A stretch of DNA of 64,000 nucleotides, taken from NCBI RefSeq assembly GCF_006716185.1, contig NZ_VFOP01000001.1:2852001-2916000 (forward strand), given 5' to 3'. This DNA comes from Ornithinicoccus hortensis (GTDB taxonomy: Bacteria > Actinomycetota > Actinomycetes > Actinomycetales > Dermatophilaceae). The translations under genes were made by a program, and so were the position numbers. Every line of letters begins with the position of its first letter. Position 1 is the stretch's first letter. Shown piece after piece: positions 7,508-16,668 of this stretch. The notes below the pieces were generated by a model. That model did no database searches, had not been told where the DNA came from, and was given only the letters and a program-made list of their open reading frames with translations.

Positions 7508-7560
7508 GAACCTGCGGGGCGACCCCGGAACCGGACGCCGCCCCGGCGCGTCCCAGTGAC

Positions 7561-8097
7561 ATGGAGTCTCCCGCTCGTCGGCTGATCCGCGCGCTGGCAC
7601 CCTGCCTGGTCGGGCTGGGTGTGCTGGCGTCCTGCGGCACGGACGCCCCGGGCTCCCCCGACCCCGGCGCCACGGTGGCGGTGCGCGGCGCGACCCCGGA
7701 GGTCGCCCCGGACGAGGCCGCCGTCACCGGCGGACCGAGGATCACCGACGAAGAGAGTGCCGACGTCCTCCTCTACATCAGCAACCAGTCGTTCGAGGAC
7801 GACCGGGTGCGGATCACGGTCCACATCGACGGCGTGCGCCTGGTCGACGACGACTTCGACGTCGAGGGACAGCACAACTGGATCCTCTTCCCGGTCGAGC
7901 TCGCCCCCGGGGAGCACCGTATCGAGGCCGTCTCGGACACCGGTGCCAGCCTCGAACAGACGCTGACCCTCCCCGAGGGGGAACGCCGCTGGGCGGTCCT
8001 GGACTACTGGTTCTACCCCGACCAGGGCGACGACCAGGACGACGTCCCGCGGATGTTCACCTTCGAGGCCTACGACCACCCGGTGGCCTTCGCCTGA
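7561..8097 (+). CDS. Secreted lipoprotein, unknown function
   Basis: The product has 178 residues from the ATG at 7561. A signal peptide ends in GVLASC (lipobox). A short Pro/Ala-rich linker follows, then a beta-rich domain with regularly spaced motifs: DVLLYISNQSFEDD, ITVHIDGVRLVDDDFDV, FPVELAPGEHRI and VLDYWFYP. The pattern looks like an immunoglobulin-like or PEGA-like fold, but I do not recognise a named family. It ends 24 bp before the convergent kinase gene. Starts upstream of 7561 overlap the exporter and are not needed. Confidence 0.7.
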   Translation: MESPARRLIRALAPCLVGLGVLASCGTDAPGSPDPGATVAVRGATPEVAPDEAAVTGGPRITDEESADVLLYISNQSFEDDRVRITVHIDGVRLVDDDFDVEGQHNWILFPVELAPGEHRIEAVSDTGASLEQTLTLPEGERRWAVLDYWFYPDQGDDQDDVPRMFTFEAYDHPVAFA

Positions 8098-8121
8098 GAC
8101 AAACTGCGACGCCCTGCCCGG

Positions 8122-9060
8122 TCAGAGCACGGGTGAGGGCTCGCGGCGCCACTCCTCCAGCATCGGCGCCAACCCCTCGGCGAGCATCGGCAACTGGGGC
8201 ACCAGGCTGAGGGCACCGACCATCTGCAGGCTGCGCGCCCCGTCCATGATCCGTTGCAGGTCCGGGTCGACGGTCCGCAGCCCCAACGGGCCGGCCGCCG
8301 CGTCGTAGGCGGCCACCGCCTCGGGTCCGTGCCCGGCCAGGTCCCACTCGATCGGTCCCAGGCAGGCGTCCTCGAAGTCGGAGAACTTCAACCCGGAGGT
8401 GGTGCGGATGACGTTGTGCGAGGGGGCATCGCCCTGGATCGGTTGCACGTCAGCCTCCGGGAACCGGTCCTGGAAGGCCCGGACACCGGACAGCACCGGC
8501 CGGAGCGCCCGGTACTCGGCGTGGACACGGTCCAGGTCGTCGTCGGAGAGCAGGTGGCACCCCTCGAGCGCCTCGATCATCGCCGGGAGCGAGTCGTTGA
8601 ACGGGCCCAGGAACGGCAGCACCCCCGGGTAGGCCCCCAGCGCCGCGTGCAGGGCGGCGCACACGGCGTAGTCCGCCCCGGCATACGGGCTGTGGTCGGG
8701 GCTGACGTCGGCCAACTCCCAGAATGTCATCGAGAAGTCGTCCTCCCGGACCGGCTCGGGCGGCACCAGCGGCGATGGGCGCACCACGGGGACGTTCTCC
8801 CGGGCCAGCCAGTCGGCGATGTCGATCTCCCGCTGCTGGCGCAGGGTGACGTCCTCCGGGGTGGTCCCCGGCGGCAGCACCACCGGGATCCGGGCCACCA
8901 CCGGTGAGGGGTCCAGGTGGACCACGACGGAGAAGACGTCGTGCAGCACCCGGGTGTCCTCGACCTTCAGGCCCAGGTCGGTCGCGGCGGTGAATGCGGC
9001 CTCGGTGGCCAACCGGGTGCGGGCCGCCAGTTCCTCGGGAGTGAGCGTGGCATCGGGCAT
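8122..9060 (-). CDS. Aminoglycoside phosphotransferase (APH)-family protein
   Basis: The product has 312 residues from the ATG at 9060. The N-lobe has VVVHLDPSPVVARIP. The catalytic loop is GDAPSHNVIRT, followed by the metal-binding FSDFEDACLGPIEWDLAGH. This is the APH/choline kinase fold, which transfers phosphate from ATP to small molecules. The usual HGD is here QGD, and the Brenner-type Asp and Asn are present. Chromosomal members like this are often not resistance enzymes and the substrate is unknown. Longer reading frames upstream overlap the divergent promoter region and are unlikely. Confidence 0.8.
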   Translation of the reverse strand: MPDATLTPEELAARTRLATEAAFTAATDLGLKVEDTRVLHDVFSVVVHLDPSPVVARIPVVLPPGTTPEDVTLRQQREIDIADWLARENVPVVRPSPLVPPEPVREDDFSMTFWELADVSPDHSPYAGADYAVCAALHAALGAYPGVLPFLGPFNDSLPAMIEALEGCHLLSDDDLDRVHAEYRALRPVLSGVRAFQDRFPEADVQPIQGDAPSHNVIRTTSGLKFSDFEDACLGPIEWDLAGHGPEAVAAYDAAAGPLGLRTVDPDLQRIMDGARSLQMVGALSLVPQLPMLAEGLAPMLEEWRREPSPVL

Positions 9061-9176
9061 ACCCCATCGTGGCAGCATCCGGCCGTCCGCGCAGCAGATC
9101 CGCACCGCCGGGTTCTCGACGCCCGAACACGTGGCGGGGTGCGGGAAACCGGTGCGGATCACCTAGCGTGTGCCGG

Positions 9177-9578
9177 ATGAGCGCCCTGACCCTGCGTGTG
9201 CCGATCCGGTTCAGCGACATCGACGCGTTCAACCACGTCAACCACACCCGGTACCTCAGCTACTGCGAGGACCACCGGATGGAGATGCTCGCCGACCTCC
9301 GGAAGACGGCCCCGGACCTGCCCTTCCTACCCAACCTGGTGGTGCGGAGGGTCGAGGTCGACTACCTGGTGCCGGCCGTGCTCGCCGACCGCGAGATCGA
9401 GGTGCGGGGCGCGACCACCCACGTCGGCACCTCCTCGTTCCGGATCCGCTACGAGCTGGCGACCGCACGCGGGGTGTGCGCCACGGTCGACGCCGTGCTG
9501 GTGCAGGTCGACGACACCGGCGTGCCCAGTCCGTTGGACCCCGCCTACGCCGCGTGGCTGGAGGCGCACCGCGCCTGA
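9177..9578 (+). CDS. Acyl-CoA thioesterase, 4HBT hotdog family
   Basis: This is a 133-residue single-hotdog protein. The active-site strand and helix read IRFSDIDAFNHVNHTRYLSY, the 4-hydroxybenzoyl-CoA thioesterase motif in which the Asp attacks the thioester. Length is typical. It hydrolyses acyl-CoA, but the acyl group cannot be told. The ATG at 9177 was chosen because the protein begins directly before the first strand and leaves 116 bp for promoters divergent from the kinase gene. Confidence 0.87.
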   Translation: MSALTLRVPIRFSDIDAFNHVNHTRYLSYCEDHRMEMLADLRKTAPDLPFLPNLVVRRVEVDYLVPAVLADREIEVRGATTHVGTSSFRIRYELATARGVCATVDAVLVQVDDTGVPSPLDPAYAAWLEAHRA

Positions 9579-9595
9579 GCCCGGCCGGCCGGCCG

Positions 9596-10399
9596 CTACT
9601 CCTCGCCCGGCCCCGTGACCTCCTCGTGGGTTCCCCGTCGCCGGAGGGCCAACCCGAGGAGCAGGCCCAGCAGGCCCGCCAGTGCGTACCCGCCGTAGCG
9701 CTTGACCAGTACCGGACCCACCGCGCTGCCGAGGTCGATCGCGTCGTCCTGCTCGGAGTGCCAACCGCCGGGCGTCGCCGCGGCCGGTGCCGGCCGTGGG
9801 GTCGGATCCGGCCGTGGCACGGGAGGCGGTTGTTCTGCCGGGTCCGCTGTGGCGGCTCCGGGGGCTGCCGCCGCGCCCTCGGGGGCGACGGCCGGTCCGG
9901 CCGCGTCGTCGGTGGGCGTCTCCCCCGCCGGCTCGGTCGCGTCGTCGGCGTCGCCGCCGTCCCCGAGCTGCTGCTCGACGCAGCTGATGAACTGGCCCAA
10001 CAGCTTGTCGGAGACGTCCTGCATGACACCGCGCCCGAACTGCGCCGGCTTCCCGGTGACGTTGAGGTCGGTGCTCACCTCCGCCCTGCTGCCGCTCCCG
10101 TCGGGCACCAGCCGCAGGCTCACCGTGGCGCCGGCCGTGCCGTTGCCCCGCTTGTCCTTGCCCTGGGCCTCGATCACGGCGGTATGCGCGGCGTCGTCGC
10201 GCTCGACGAACCGGCCGGACCCGGCATACATCATCGCGATCGGCCCGAGCTTGACCTTCACCGTGCCGGAGAAGTCCTGCTCGGTCGCCTCGGTCACCGT
10301 GGCGCCGGGGAAGCAACTCCCGACCTTGTGCAGGTCGGTCAGCAGCGCCCAGGCGCGGTCCGGGTCGGCGGGGACGGTGAATTCGTGGGACAGCTTCAC
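9596..10399 (-). CDS. coxG: CoxG-type SRPBCC protein with C-terminal membrane anchor
   Basis: This 267-residue protein starts at a GTG. The first ~150 residues are an SRPBCC/CoxG domain (KLSHEFTVPADPDRAWALLTD, FPGATV, GKPAQFGRGVMQDVSDKLL). A Pro/Ala/Asp-rich linker follows (about 155-215), then one hydrophobic helix near the end (YGGYALAGLLGLLLGLAL). CoxG in CO-oxidising bacteria tethers the dehydrogenase to the membrane, and the anchor here fits that role. It starts 4 bp after coxM and is the last gene of the coxS-L-M-G run. Confidence 0.85.
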   Translation of the reverse strand: MKLSHEFTVPADPDRAWALLTDLHKVGSCFPGATVTEATEQDFSGTVKVKLGPIAMMYAGSGRFVERDDAAHTAVIEAQGKDKRGNGTAGATVSLRLVPDGSGSRAEVSTDLNVTGKPAQFGRGVMQDVSDKLLGQFISCVEQQLGDGGDADDATEPAGETPTDDAAGPAVAPEGAAAAPGAATADPAEQPPPVPRPDPTPRPAPAAATPGGWHSEQDDAIDLGSAVGPVLVKRYGGYALAGLLGLLLGLALRRRGTHEEVTGPGEE

Positions 10400-10403
10400 C
10401 GGC

Positions 10404-11261
10404 TCACGCTCCCGCTGCCGTCAGCACGGCCCGCCGGGTGAGCACACCCGCCACGTGCATGCGGTAGTCGGCCGCGCCGTTCAGGTCCGAGGGCGGGTCG
10501 GTGCCCTCGCCCACCTGGGCACACACCTCCTGCAGGGTCGCGTCCGAGGCGGACCGACCGACGAGGGCCTGCTCGACCGCGGGGGCCCGCAGCGGGGTCT
10601 GCCCCATGTTGGTCAGCCCGACCTTCGCCTCGGCGATGGTGCCGCCCTCGGCGCGGACACAGGCGGCGACGCCGACGATCGCCCACTGGTGGGAGACCCG
10701 GACGAACTTCTCGTAGGCACTGCCCCAGCCGGTGTGCTTGGGCACCCGGATGGCGGTGAGCAACTCGTCGTCCTGCACCGCCGTCTCGAACAGCCCCACG
10801 AAGAACTCCGGGGCCGGCACGGTCCGCTCGGCGCCGTCGGCACCGGCGATCACGAACTCGGCGTCCAGGGTCAGCACCGGGGCTCCGACGTCACCCGCGG
10901 GATCGGCGTGCACCAACGCGCCACCGATGGTCCCGCGGTGCCGGATCTGCGGGTCGGCGACCTCGCCGACAGCCTGGACCAGCAGGCCGGCGTGCTCGGC
11001 GACCAGGGGCTCGGCCAGGAGGTCGTGGTAGGTCGTCATGGCGCCGATCCGCAGGGCGTCACCATCGTCGGTCACGCCCTGCAGGTCGGGGATCTTGCCG
11101 AGGTCGACGAGCAGCTCCGGAGCGTTCAGCCGCATCCGCAGGATGGGCAGCAGCGACTGGCCGCCGGCGATCACCTTGGCGTCGTCGCCGTGCTCGGCGA
11201 GCACCGCCAGGGCCTCCGCCAGGGTCGCCGGGGCCACGTAGTCGAACTGGGTGGGGATCAC
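10404..11261 (-). CDS. coxM: Molybdenum hydroxylase FAD-binding subunit (CoxM type)
   Basis: This 285-residue subunit carries FAD and passes electrons from the iron-sulfur subunit onward. The first domain shows AGGQSLLPILRMRLN and ATYHDLL-like FAD-binding PCMH motifs (seen as GAMTTYHDLL), plus IRHRGTIGGALVHADPAGD, the second FAD motif. The C-terminal domain matches the CO dehydrogenase flavoprotein tail. The GTG start at 11261 follows GGAGGT at good spacing and overlaps the coxL stop by 4 bp. A longer upstream frame covers coxL and is rejected. Confidence 0.92.
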   Translation of the reverse strand: MIPTQFDYVAPATLAEALAVLAEHGDDAKVIAGGQSLLPILRMRLNAPELLVDLGKIPDLQGVTDDGDALRIGAMTTYHDLLAEPLVAEHAGLLVQAVGEVADPQIRHRGTIGGALVHADPAGDVGAPVLTLDAEFVIAGADGAERTVPAPEFFVGLFETAVQDDELLTAIRVPKHTGWGSAYEKFVRVSHQWAIVGVAACVRAEGGTIAEAKVGLTNMGQTPLRAPAVEQALVGRSASDATLQEVCAQVGEGTDPPSDLNGAADYRMHVAGVLTRRAVLTAAGA

Positions 11262-13756
11262 TGCACACCTCCAGTGGTGTCGGCGGGACCGGCGGCCGGG
11301 CCGGGCGGGTCCTGGTTGGGCGCCGACTCCCCGAAGTGGGGAGCCGCCGCGTCCTCGGTCGCGGCCTGCCCGCCGGCGGTGCCACCCTGGATCGCGCGCC
11401 AGACGCGCTCGGGGGTGCACGGCATCAGGATGTCGTTGACCCCGTAGTGCCGGATCGCGTCGACGACCGCGTTCACCACGGCCGGGGTGGAGGCGATGCA
11501 GCCGGCCTCCCCGACGCCCTTGGCGCCCAGGTCGTTGCTGGTGGCCGGCGACACCGTCCGGTCGGTGACGAAGGAGATCGTGTCGGCGCTGGTCGGCAGG
11601 GTGTAGTCGACGAAGGACCCCGAGACCAGGGTGCCGTTCTCGTCATACACCGCCTCCTCCCACAACGCCTGGGCGATGCCCTGCACCAGGCCGCCGTGCA
11701 CCTGCCCCTCGACGATGAGCGGGTTCACCACGGTGCCGATGTCGTCCACGCACACGTAGGAGCGCATCCGCGAGGCCCCGGTCTCGGTGTCGATCTCCAT
11801 CGCGCACAGGTGGGTGCCGTGCGGGAAGGAGAAGTTCACCGGGTCGAAGGTCGCGTCGGCATCCAGGCTGGGCTCCATGCCGTCGGGCAGGTCGTGCGCC
11901 GCGAAGGTAGCCAGCGCCAGGTCCGCGAGCCCCACGCCGGAGTCGGTGCCCCGCACCTGGAACCGGCCGTTGCTGAACTCCAGGTCCTCCACGCTCGCCT
12001 CGAGCTGGTGGGCCGCCAGCGGTTTTGCCTTCTCGATGACCTTCTCGGCCGCCTTGATCACCGCCTGCCCGCCGACCACCAGGGACCGGGACCCGTAGGT
12101 GTCCATCCCCTTGTGCGAGATCTGCGTGTCGCCGTGCAGCACCTCGACGTCCTCGAACGGCACGCCCAGCTTGTCGGCGACGATCTGGCTCCACGCCGTC
12201 TCGTGTCCCTGGCCGTGGGCGGAGGACCCGGTGATCACCTCGACCTTGCCCGTGGGCAGCATCCGGACGGAGGCGTGCTCCCAGCCACCGGCGCCGTAGT
12301 TGAGGGAGCCGAGCACCCGGGAGGGGGCCAGCCCGCACATCTCGGTGAAGGTGGAGATGCCGATGCCCAGCTGCACCGGGTCGCCGGACTCGCGGCGCTG
12401 CTGCTGCTCCCGCCGCAACTCGTCGTAGCCGAAGAGCTCCTTGGCGCGGGCGGTCGCCGCCTCGTAGTTGCCCGAGTCGTACTCCAGGCCGCACACGGTG
12501 GTGAACGGGAACTCCTCGTGCTTGATCCAGTTCTTCTCCCGGATCTCCAGCGGGTCGACCCCGATCTCGACCGCCAGCTCGTCCATCAACCGCTCGATGG
12601 CGTAGGTGGCCTCGGGCCGACCGGCACCGCGGTAGGCGTCGGTCCACGTCTTGTTGGTGAAGATGTTCCGGCAGGTGAAGTGGTAGGCGGGGAACTTGTA
12701 GATCGCGTTGAACATGAACGCCCCGAGGATCGGCACGCCGGGCGTGACCAATCCCAGGTAGGCGCCCATGTCGGCGAGCAGCTCGACCTTGAGGCCGGTG
12801 ACCGTCCCGTCCTTACGGGCCGCCAGGGTGAGTTTCTGCCACTGGTCCCGCCCGTGGTGGGCGGCCAGCAGCGACTCGCTGCGCGTCTCGGTCCACTTGC
12901 ACGGCTTGCCCGTATGCCGGGCCGCGAGGAAGGTGATGACCTCCTCGGGCGTCACCTGCAGTTTGCCGCCGAACCCGCCGCCCACGTCCGGCGCGATGAC
13001 CCGGACCTTGGACTCGGGGACCCCGAGGGTCATCGCCAGCATCAGCCGCAGGATGTGCGGCACCTGCGTCGCGGACCACATGACGAACTGCTCGCCGGTG
13101 GGGTCGACCACGGTCGAGCGGGGCTCCATGAACGCGGGGATCAGGCGCTGCTGGCGGTACTCCCGCTCGATCAGCACCTCGGCGTCCCGGATGGCGTCCT
13201 CGACGTCCGCGCCCGTACCGGCCTCGGCCGAGTCGAAGGTCCAGGTCGCGCTCACGTTGGTGCCCAGGTCCGGGTGGGCCAGGGCCTCGTCGGCGGCGGC
13301 CGCCTTCAGGTCCAGCACGGCCGGGAGGTCCTCGTAGTCGACGTCCACGAGTTCGGCGGCGTCCCGTGCCGCGGCGGCGCTGCGGGCGATGACGACCGCC
13401 ACCACCTCACCGGCGAAGGCCACCCGGTCCACCGCGATGGCCGGGTGCGGCGGGGCCAGCTGGTCCTCGGTGACGGGCCAGGCGCACGGCAGCGAGCCCT
13501 GGATGTCCTTGACGTCCTGGCCAGTCAGCACGGCCACCACGTTGGGGGACTCCTGGGCCGCCGAGACGTCGATCGAGGTAATGGTGGCGTGCGCGAACGG
13601 GCTGCGCACCATGCTCAGGTGCAGCATGCCGGTCAGCTGCAGGTTGTCGGTCCACCGGGTGCGCCCGGTGATCAGCCGCTCGTCCTCCTTGCGGCGACGG
13701 GCCTTGCCGACCTCCAGTTCCGGTGCGGCGGCGGTGGTCTCCTCGGTGATGGTCAT
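11258..13756 (-). CDS. coxL: Molybdenum hydroxylase large subunit, form II CoxL type
   Basis: This is the 832-residue molybdopterin-binding catalytic subunit. Its motifs include [15 protein letters not shown] near the N-terminus, [14 protein letters not shown], and [26 protein letters not shown]. The C-terminal Mo-site segment includes [10 protein letters not shown]. The active-site signature is AYRGAGR (about residue 370-376), the form II version; form I enzymes with proven CO oxidation have AYRCSFR. It therefore may oxidise CO poorly or act on another small substrate such as an aldehyde or purine. The start at 13756 overlaps the coxS stop by 4 bp. The order S-L-M is also that of form II operons. 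Confidence 0.93.
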   Translation of the reverse strand: MTITEETTAAAPELEVGKARRRKEDERLITGRTRWTDNLQLTGMLHLSMVRSPFAHATITSIDVSAAQESPNVVAVLTGQDVKDIQGSLPCAWPVTEDQLAPPHPAIAVDRVAFAGEVVAVVIARSAAAARDAAELVDVDYEDLPAVLDLKAAAADEALAHPDLGTNVSATWTFDSAEAGTGADVEDAIRDAEVLIEREYRQQRLIPAFMEPRSTVVDPTGEQFVMWSATQVPHILRLMLAMTLGVPESKVRVIAPDVGGGFGGKLQVTPEEVITFLAARHTGKPCKWTETRSESLLAAHHGRDQWQKLTLAARKDGTVTGLKVELLADMGAYLGLVTPGVPILGAFMFNAIYKFPAYHFTCRNIFTNKTWTDAYRGAGRPEATYAIERLMDELAVEIGVDPLEIREKNWIKHEEFPFTTVCGLEYDSGNYEAATARAKELFGYDELRREQQQRRESGDPVQLGIGISTFTEMCGLAPSRVLGSLNYGAGGWEHASVRMLPTGKVEVITGSSAHGQGHETAWSQIVADKLGVPFEDVEVLHGDTQISHKGMDTYGSRSLVVGGQAVIKAAEKVIEKAKPLAAHQLEASVEDLEFSNGRFQVRGTDSGVGLADLALATFAAHDLPDGMEPSLDADATFDPVNFSFPHGTHLCAMEIDTETGASRMRSYVCVDDIGTVVNPLIVEGQVHGGLVQGIAQALWEEAVYDENGTLVSGSFVDYTLPTSADTISFVTDRTVSPATSNDLGAKGVGEAGCIASTPAVVNAVVDAIRHYGVNDILMPCTPERVWRAIQGGTAGGQAATEDAAAPHFGESAPNQDPPGPAAGPADTTGGVQ

Positions 13757-14229
13757 GACGACACCGCCTCGGACTGGCCGGACGCCTGCTGCACGGCCTT
13801 GACGATGTTGTGGTAGCCGGTGCACCGGCAGAGGTTGCCCTCCATCCCCACCCGGATCTCTTCCTCCGAGGGTGTCGGGTTCTCCTCCAGCAGGCTGGTG
13901 GCCTGCATGATCATGCCAGGGGTGCAGAAGCCGCACTGGAGGGCGTGGCACTGGTGGAAGGCCTCCTGGACCGGGTGCAGCGCACCGTCGGTGGCCAGCC
14001 CCTCGATCGTGGTGACCTCGCGGCCGTCGGCCTGGACCGCGAGGACGTTGCAGGACTTGACGCTCTGCCCGTCGAGGTGGACGGTGCACGCCCCGCAGTT
14101 GCTGGTGTCGCACCCGATCACGGTGCCGGTCTTGCCGAGGGTCTCGCGCAGGTACTGCACCAGGAGCATGCGTGGTTCGACGTCGTCGACGTAGGTCGCG
14201 CCGTCGACCTTGACGGTGATACGTGCCAT
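13753..14229 (-). CDS. coxS: Molybdenum hydroxylase iron-sulfur subunit (CoxS type)
   Basis: This is a 158-residue two-[2Fe-2S] protein. The plant-ferredoxin-like first cluster uses [16 protein letters not shown] plus a later Cys (VKSC). The second cluster domain has CGFCTPGM and [12 protein letters not shown]. It moves electrons from the molybdenum centre in CoxL to FAD in CoxM. The ATG at 14229 directly precedes the first beta strand; in-frame starts upstream run into the regulatory region. It is the first gene of the coxS-L-M-G unit. Confidence 0.94.
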   Translation of the reverse strand: MARITVKVDGATYVDDVEPRMLLVQYLRETLGKTGTVIGCDTSNCGACTVHLDGQSVKSCNVLAVQADGREVTTIEGLATDGALHPVQEAFHQCHALQCGFCTPGMIMQATSLLEENPTPSEEEIRVGMEGNLCRCTGYHNIVKAVQQASGQSEAVSS

Positions 14230-14307
14230 AGAAGTCACTCCATTGTGTGGGGACAGTGGGATCTGCCGGTCACGGGTCTCACCCCGATCCTGTCCAAAGT
14301 CGCCCCC

Positions 14308-14323
14308 TGTGACAAGGGTCACG
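14308..14323. promoter_or_regulatory. CRP/GlxR-like palindrome upstream of coxS
   Basis: TGTGACAAGGGTCACG fits the CRP-family consensus TGTGA-N6-TCACA at nine of ten fixed positions. Its centre lies about 87 bp before the coxS start codon, in a 170-bp gap that separates coxS from the xdhC gene. The same TGTGAC-N4-GTCACG form recurs at 35489-35504 before cstA. A role in carbon-source control of the cluster is inferred. Confidence 0.6.
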
Positions 14324-14399
14324 CGCCATACATCGCCGCAGGTCAGACGTGGTTCCGCAGATGCGGAACGGCGTCGGGAGAGGGACCCGCACCCACGGG

Positions 14400-15575
14400 T
14401 CAGGTGAGGCTTTCCTCACCCATCTGGTGGGCGATCGGGTCGCGGTGGTGGATCGGACCCTGCAGTTCCGAGAGCCGGTCCCCGGCGCCTCCCCACCGCA
14501 GCGCGATGATCTCGGCGGCGATGCTGACGGCCGTCTCCTCCGGGGTCCGGGCGCCCAGGTCGAGACCGATCGGGCTCGACATCCGGGCCAGGTGCTCTTC
14601 GTCGATGCCGGCCTCCCGCAGCCGGGCCAACCGGTCCTCGTGAGTGCGACGCGATCCCATCGCCCCGACATACGCCACCCGCGGCCCGGTCAGGGCGACC
14701 TCCAGGAGCGGCACGTCGAACTTCGGGTCGTGGGTCAGCACGCAGATGACGGTCCGTTCGTCGATCCGCTCGGCATCGACCTCTCCCTGCAGGTACTTGT
14801 GCGGCCACTGGACCACCACCTCGTCCGCCTCCGGGAAGCGGGACCGGGTGGCGAAGACGGGCCGGGCGTCCACCACGGTGACCTGGTAGCCCAGGAACGA
14901 GCCGACCCTGGCGACCGCCGCGGCGAAGTCGATCGCGCCGAAGACCAGCATCCGGGGCTTGGGCGCGTAGGAGGCGACGAAGACCCGCATCTGGTCTCCC
15001 CGGCGTTCGCCGTCCGGCCCGTAGGACAGCGTGGCGGTGCGGCCCCCGGCCAACAGTCCCCTGGCGTCGTCACGGACGGCGGCGTCGGCCCGGGCGCTGC
15101 CCAGGGTCCCGGTGTCGCCCTCGGCCGCCGCGGTGTGCTCGGGGTGGACCACGAGCCGGCGCCCCAGCCAGGACTCGTCGGGATGGGCCACCACCGTGGC
15201 GACCGCCACGGGTCGACCCTCGTCGATCTCGGTGGCGACCCTGCCCAGCTGCGGGAAGGTCTGCTGCGAGATCTCCTCGACGAAGACGTCCAGGATCCCG
15301 CCACAGGTCAGGCCCACCGCGAAGGCGTCGTCGTCGCTGACCCCGTAGCGCTGCAGCACCGGCGGCCGGCCGTCCAGCACCTCCTGGGACAGCTCGTAGA
15401 CGGCGCCCTCAACGCAGCCGCCGGAGACCGACCCGACGGCCTCGCCGCCGGGGCCGACGAGCATGGAGGCCCCGGGCGGACGGGGTGCCGAACGCCAGGT
15501 CCCGACGACGGTGCCCATGCCGACGCGTTCACCGGCCTGCCACCAACCGAGCAATTCCTGCAGCACCTCACGCAC
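14400..15575 (-). CDS. XdhC/CoxI-family molybdenum cofactor protein
   Basis: This 391-residue protein has an XdhC_CoxI N-terminal domain ([30 protein letters not shown]) and a C-terminal Rossmann domain ([19 protein letters not shown]; later [10 protein letters not shown]). XdhC-type proteins bind the molybdenum cofactor, help sulfurate it and insert it into xanthine oxidase-family enzymes. The GTG at 15575 was chosen because it has GGAGGTGG upstream and overlaps the coxE end by 8 bp. The longer frame would add about 35 residues that lie within coxE. It belongs to the upstream accessory unit and precedes the coxS promoter gap. Confidence 0.9.
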   Translation of the reverse strand: MREVLQELLGWWQAGERVGMGTVVGTWRSAPRPPGASMLVGPGGEAVGSVSGGCVEGAVYELSQEVLDGRPPVLQRYGVSDDDAFAVGLTCGGILDVFVEEISQQTFPQLGRVATEIDEGRPVAVATVVAHPDESWLGRRLVVHPEHTAAAEGDTGTLGSARADAAVRDDARGLLAGGRTATLSYGPDGERRGDQMRVFVASYAPKPRMLVFGAIDFAAAVARVGSFLGYQVTVVDARPVFATRSRFPEADEVVVQWPHKYLQGEVDAERIDERTVICVLTHDPKFDVPLLEVALTGPRVAYVGAMGSRRTHEDRLARLREAGIDEEHLARMSSPIGLDLGARTPEETAVSIAAEIIALRWGGAGDRLSELQGPIHHRDPIAHQMGEESLT

Positions 15576-16668
15576 CGCGGACCACCTCCACCATCTCCTC
15601 GAACGCGGCCATCGAGTGTCCGGCCACGAAATCGTCGCAATAGGGCAACGCCGCCACGATCCCCTGCTGCACCGGCGCATACCCGGGCTTGCCCCGGTGC
15701 GGGTTGACCCACACCACCCGGTGCGCCAGGGCGTGCAGCCGCCGCATCTGCTCGGCCAGCACGTCGGTGCCGTCCCGCTCCCAGCCGTCGGAGAGGATCA
15801 CGACCACCGCGCGCCTCGCCATACCCCGTCGTCCCCAGCGGTCCAGGAAGGCCCCGAGCATCTCCCCCAGCCGGGTGCCCCCGGACCAGTCGGGCACGGC
15901 CTCCCCCGCCCGCAGCAGCGCCCGGTCGGGATCGCGCTCGCGCAGGGCCGGGGTGACCCGGGTCAGGCGGGTGCCCATCGTGAACGCCTCGGTGCTCCGT
16001 GGTGCGGCCTGCACCAGCGTGTGCGCCAGCCGCAGCAGCGAGTCGGCATAGGAGGACATCGATCCGGAGACGTCGATGAGTAGCACCACCTGCCGGGGAC
16101 GGGTGTCCCGGCGGCGGTAACGCACCGGCGCCGGCTCCCCCATCCGCTTCAGTTGGGCCCGCAGCGTGGCCGGTCCGTCGACCTGACCGCGGTGCGCACC
16201 CGTATGCCGTCGGGCCGGCCTGGTCGGCGGATGGGGCCGCAGCGTGCCGAACAGCCGGCGCAGCTCGGCCCGGTCCTGCGGGGACAGGCCCGCCACGTCG
16301 CGGTGGCGCAGCACCTCCGTCGGGCTGGCCACCGCCCGGACCGGGTCGTCCCCGTCCTGGGACCCGCCCGTGCCGCCGTCCGTCAGGTCGGCCTGCACGG
16401 TGCTCAGCCGCGGCACCTCCTGATTGGTGACGGCGTTCATCGGGGTGCCGCCGAACCAGCCGGTGAAGACGGTGTCATAGGGCTCGAGGTCCGCGGGCGA
16501 GGCACACAGCGTGCCCCGACCGGCCCAGTAGACCCCGACCCGGTCGGACACCCCCACCGCGGCGCAGGCGGCCAGGAAGGTGCGCTCGCGGTCGGCGGTC
16601 ACCGGGAGACCGGCGGCACGGAGTGCCCGGGCGAAGCCCAGGAGCGTCTCCTCACCGGTCCAGGTCAT
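15568..16668 (-). CDS. coxE: CoxE-like VWA-domain protein
   Basis: This 366-residue protein has a Pro/Arg-rich middle and a C-terminal von Willebrand A domain whose metal site reads LLIDVSGSMSS (DxSxS). The later motifs VVILSDGWERDGTDVLAEQM and RVVWVNPH are typical of the CoxE family. With the AAA+ ATPase CoxD it is thought to help build the sulfur-bridged metal site of CoxL. The ATG at 16668 shares one base with the stop of the mocA-coxD gene (TGATG). The long frame upstream of that ATG is in the neighbour's sequence and is rejected. Confidence 0.9.
   Translation of the reverse strand: MTWTGEETLLGFARALRAAGLPVTADRERTFLAACAAVGVSDRVGVYWAGRGTLCASPADLEPYDTVFTGWFGGTPMNAVTNQEVPRLSTVQADLTDGGTGGSQDGDDPVRAVASPTEVLRHRDVAGLSPQDRAELRRLFGTLRPHPPTRPARRHTGAHRGQVDGPATLRAQLKRMGEPAPVRYRRRDTRPRQVVLLIDVSGSMSSYADSLLRLAHTLVQAAPRSTEAFTMGTRLTRVTPALRERDPDRALLRAGEAVPDWSGGTRLGEMLGAFLDRWGRRGMARRAVVVILSDGWERDGTDVLAEQMRRLHALAHRVVWVNPHRGKPGYAPVQQGIVAALPYCDDFVAGHSMAAFEEMVEVVRGA

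Noticed and set aside
11336-13816. An 826-residue open frame on the plus strand opposite coxL
   Set aside because: It is the antisense of coxL, whose minus-strand frame has all molybdenum hydroxylase motifs. High-GC genes leave long antisense frames; this one has no recognisable domain.
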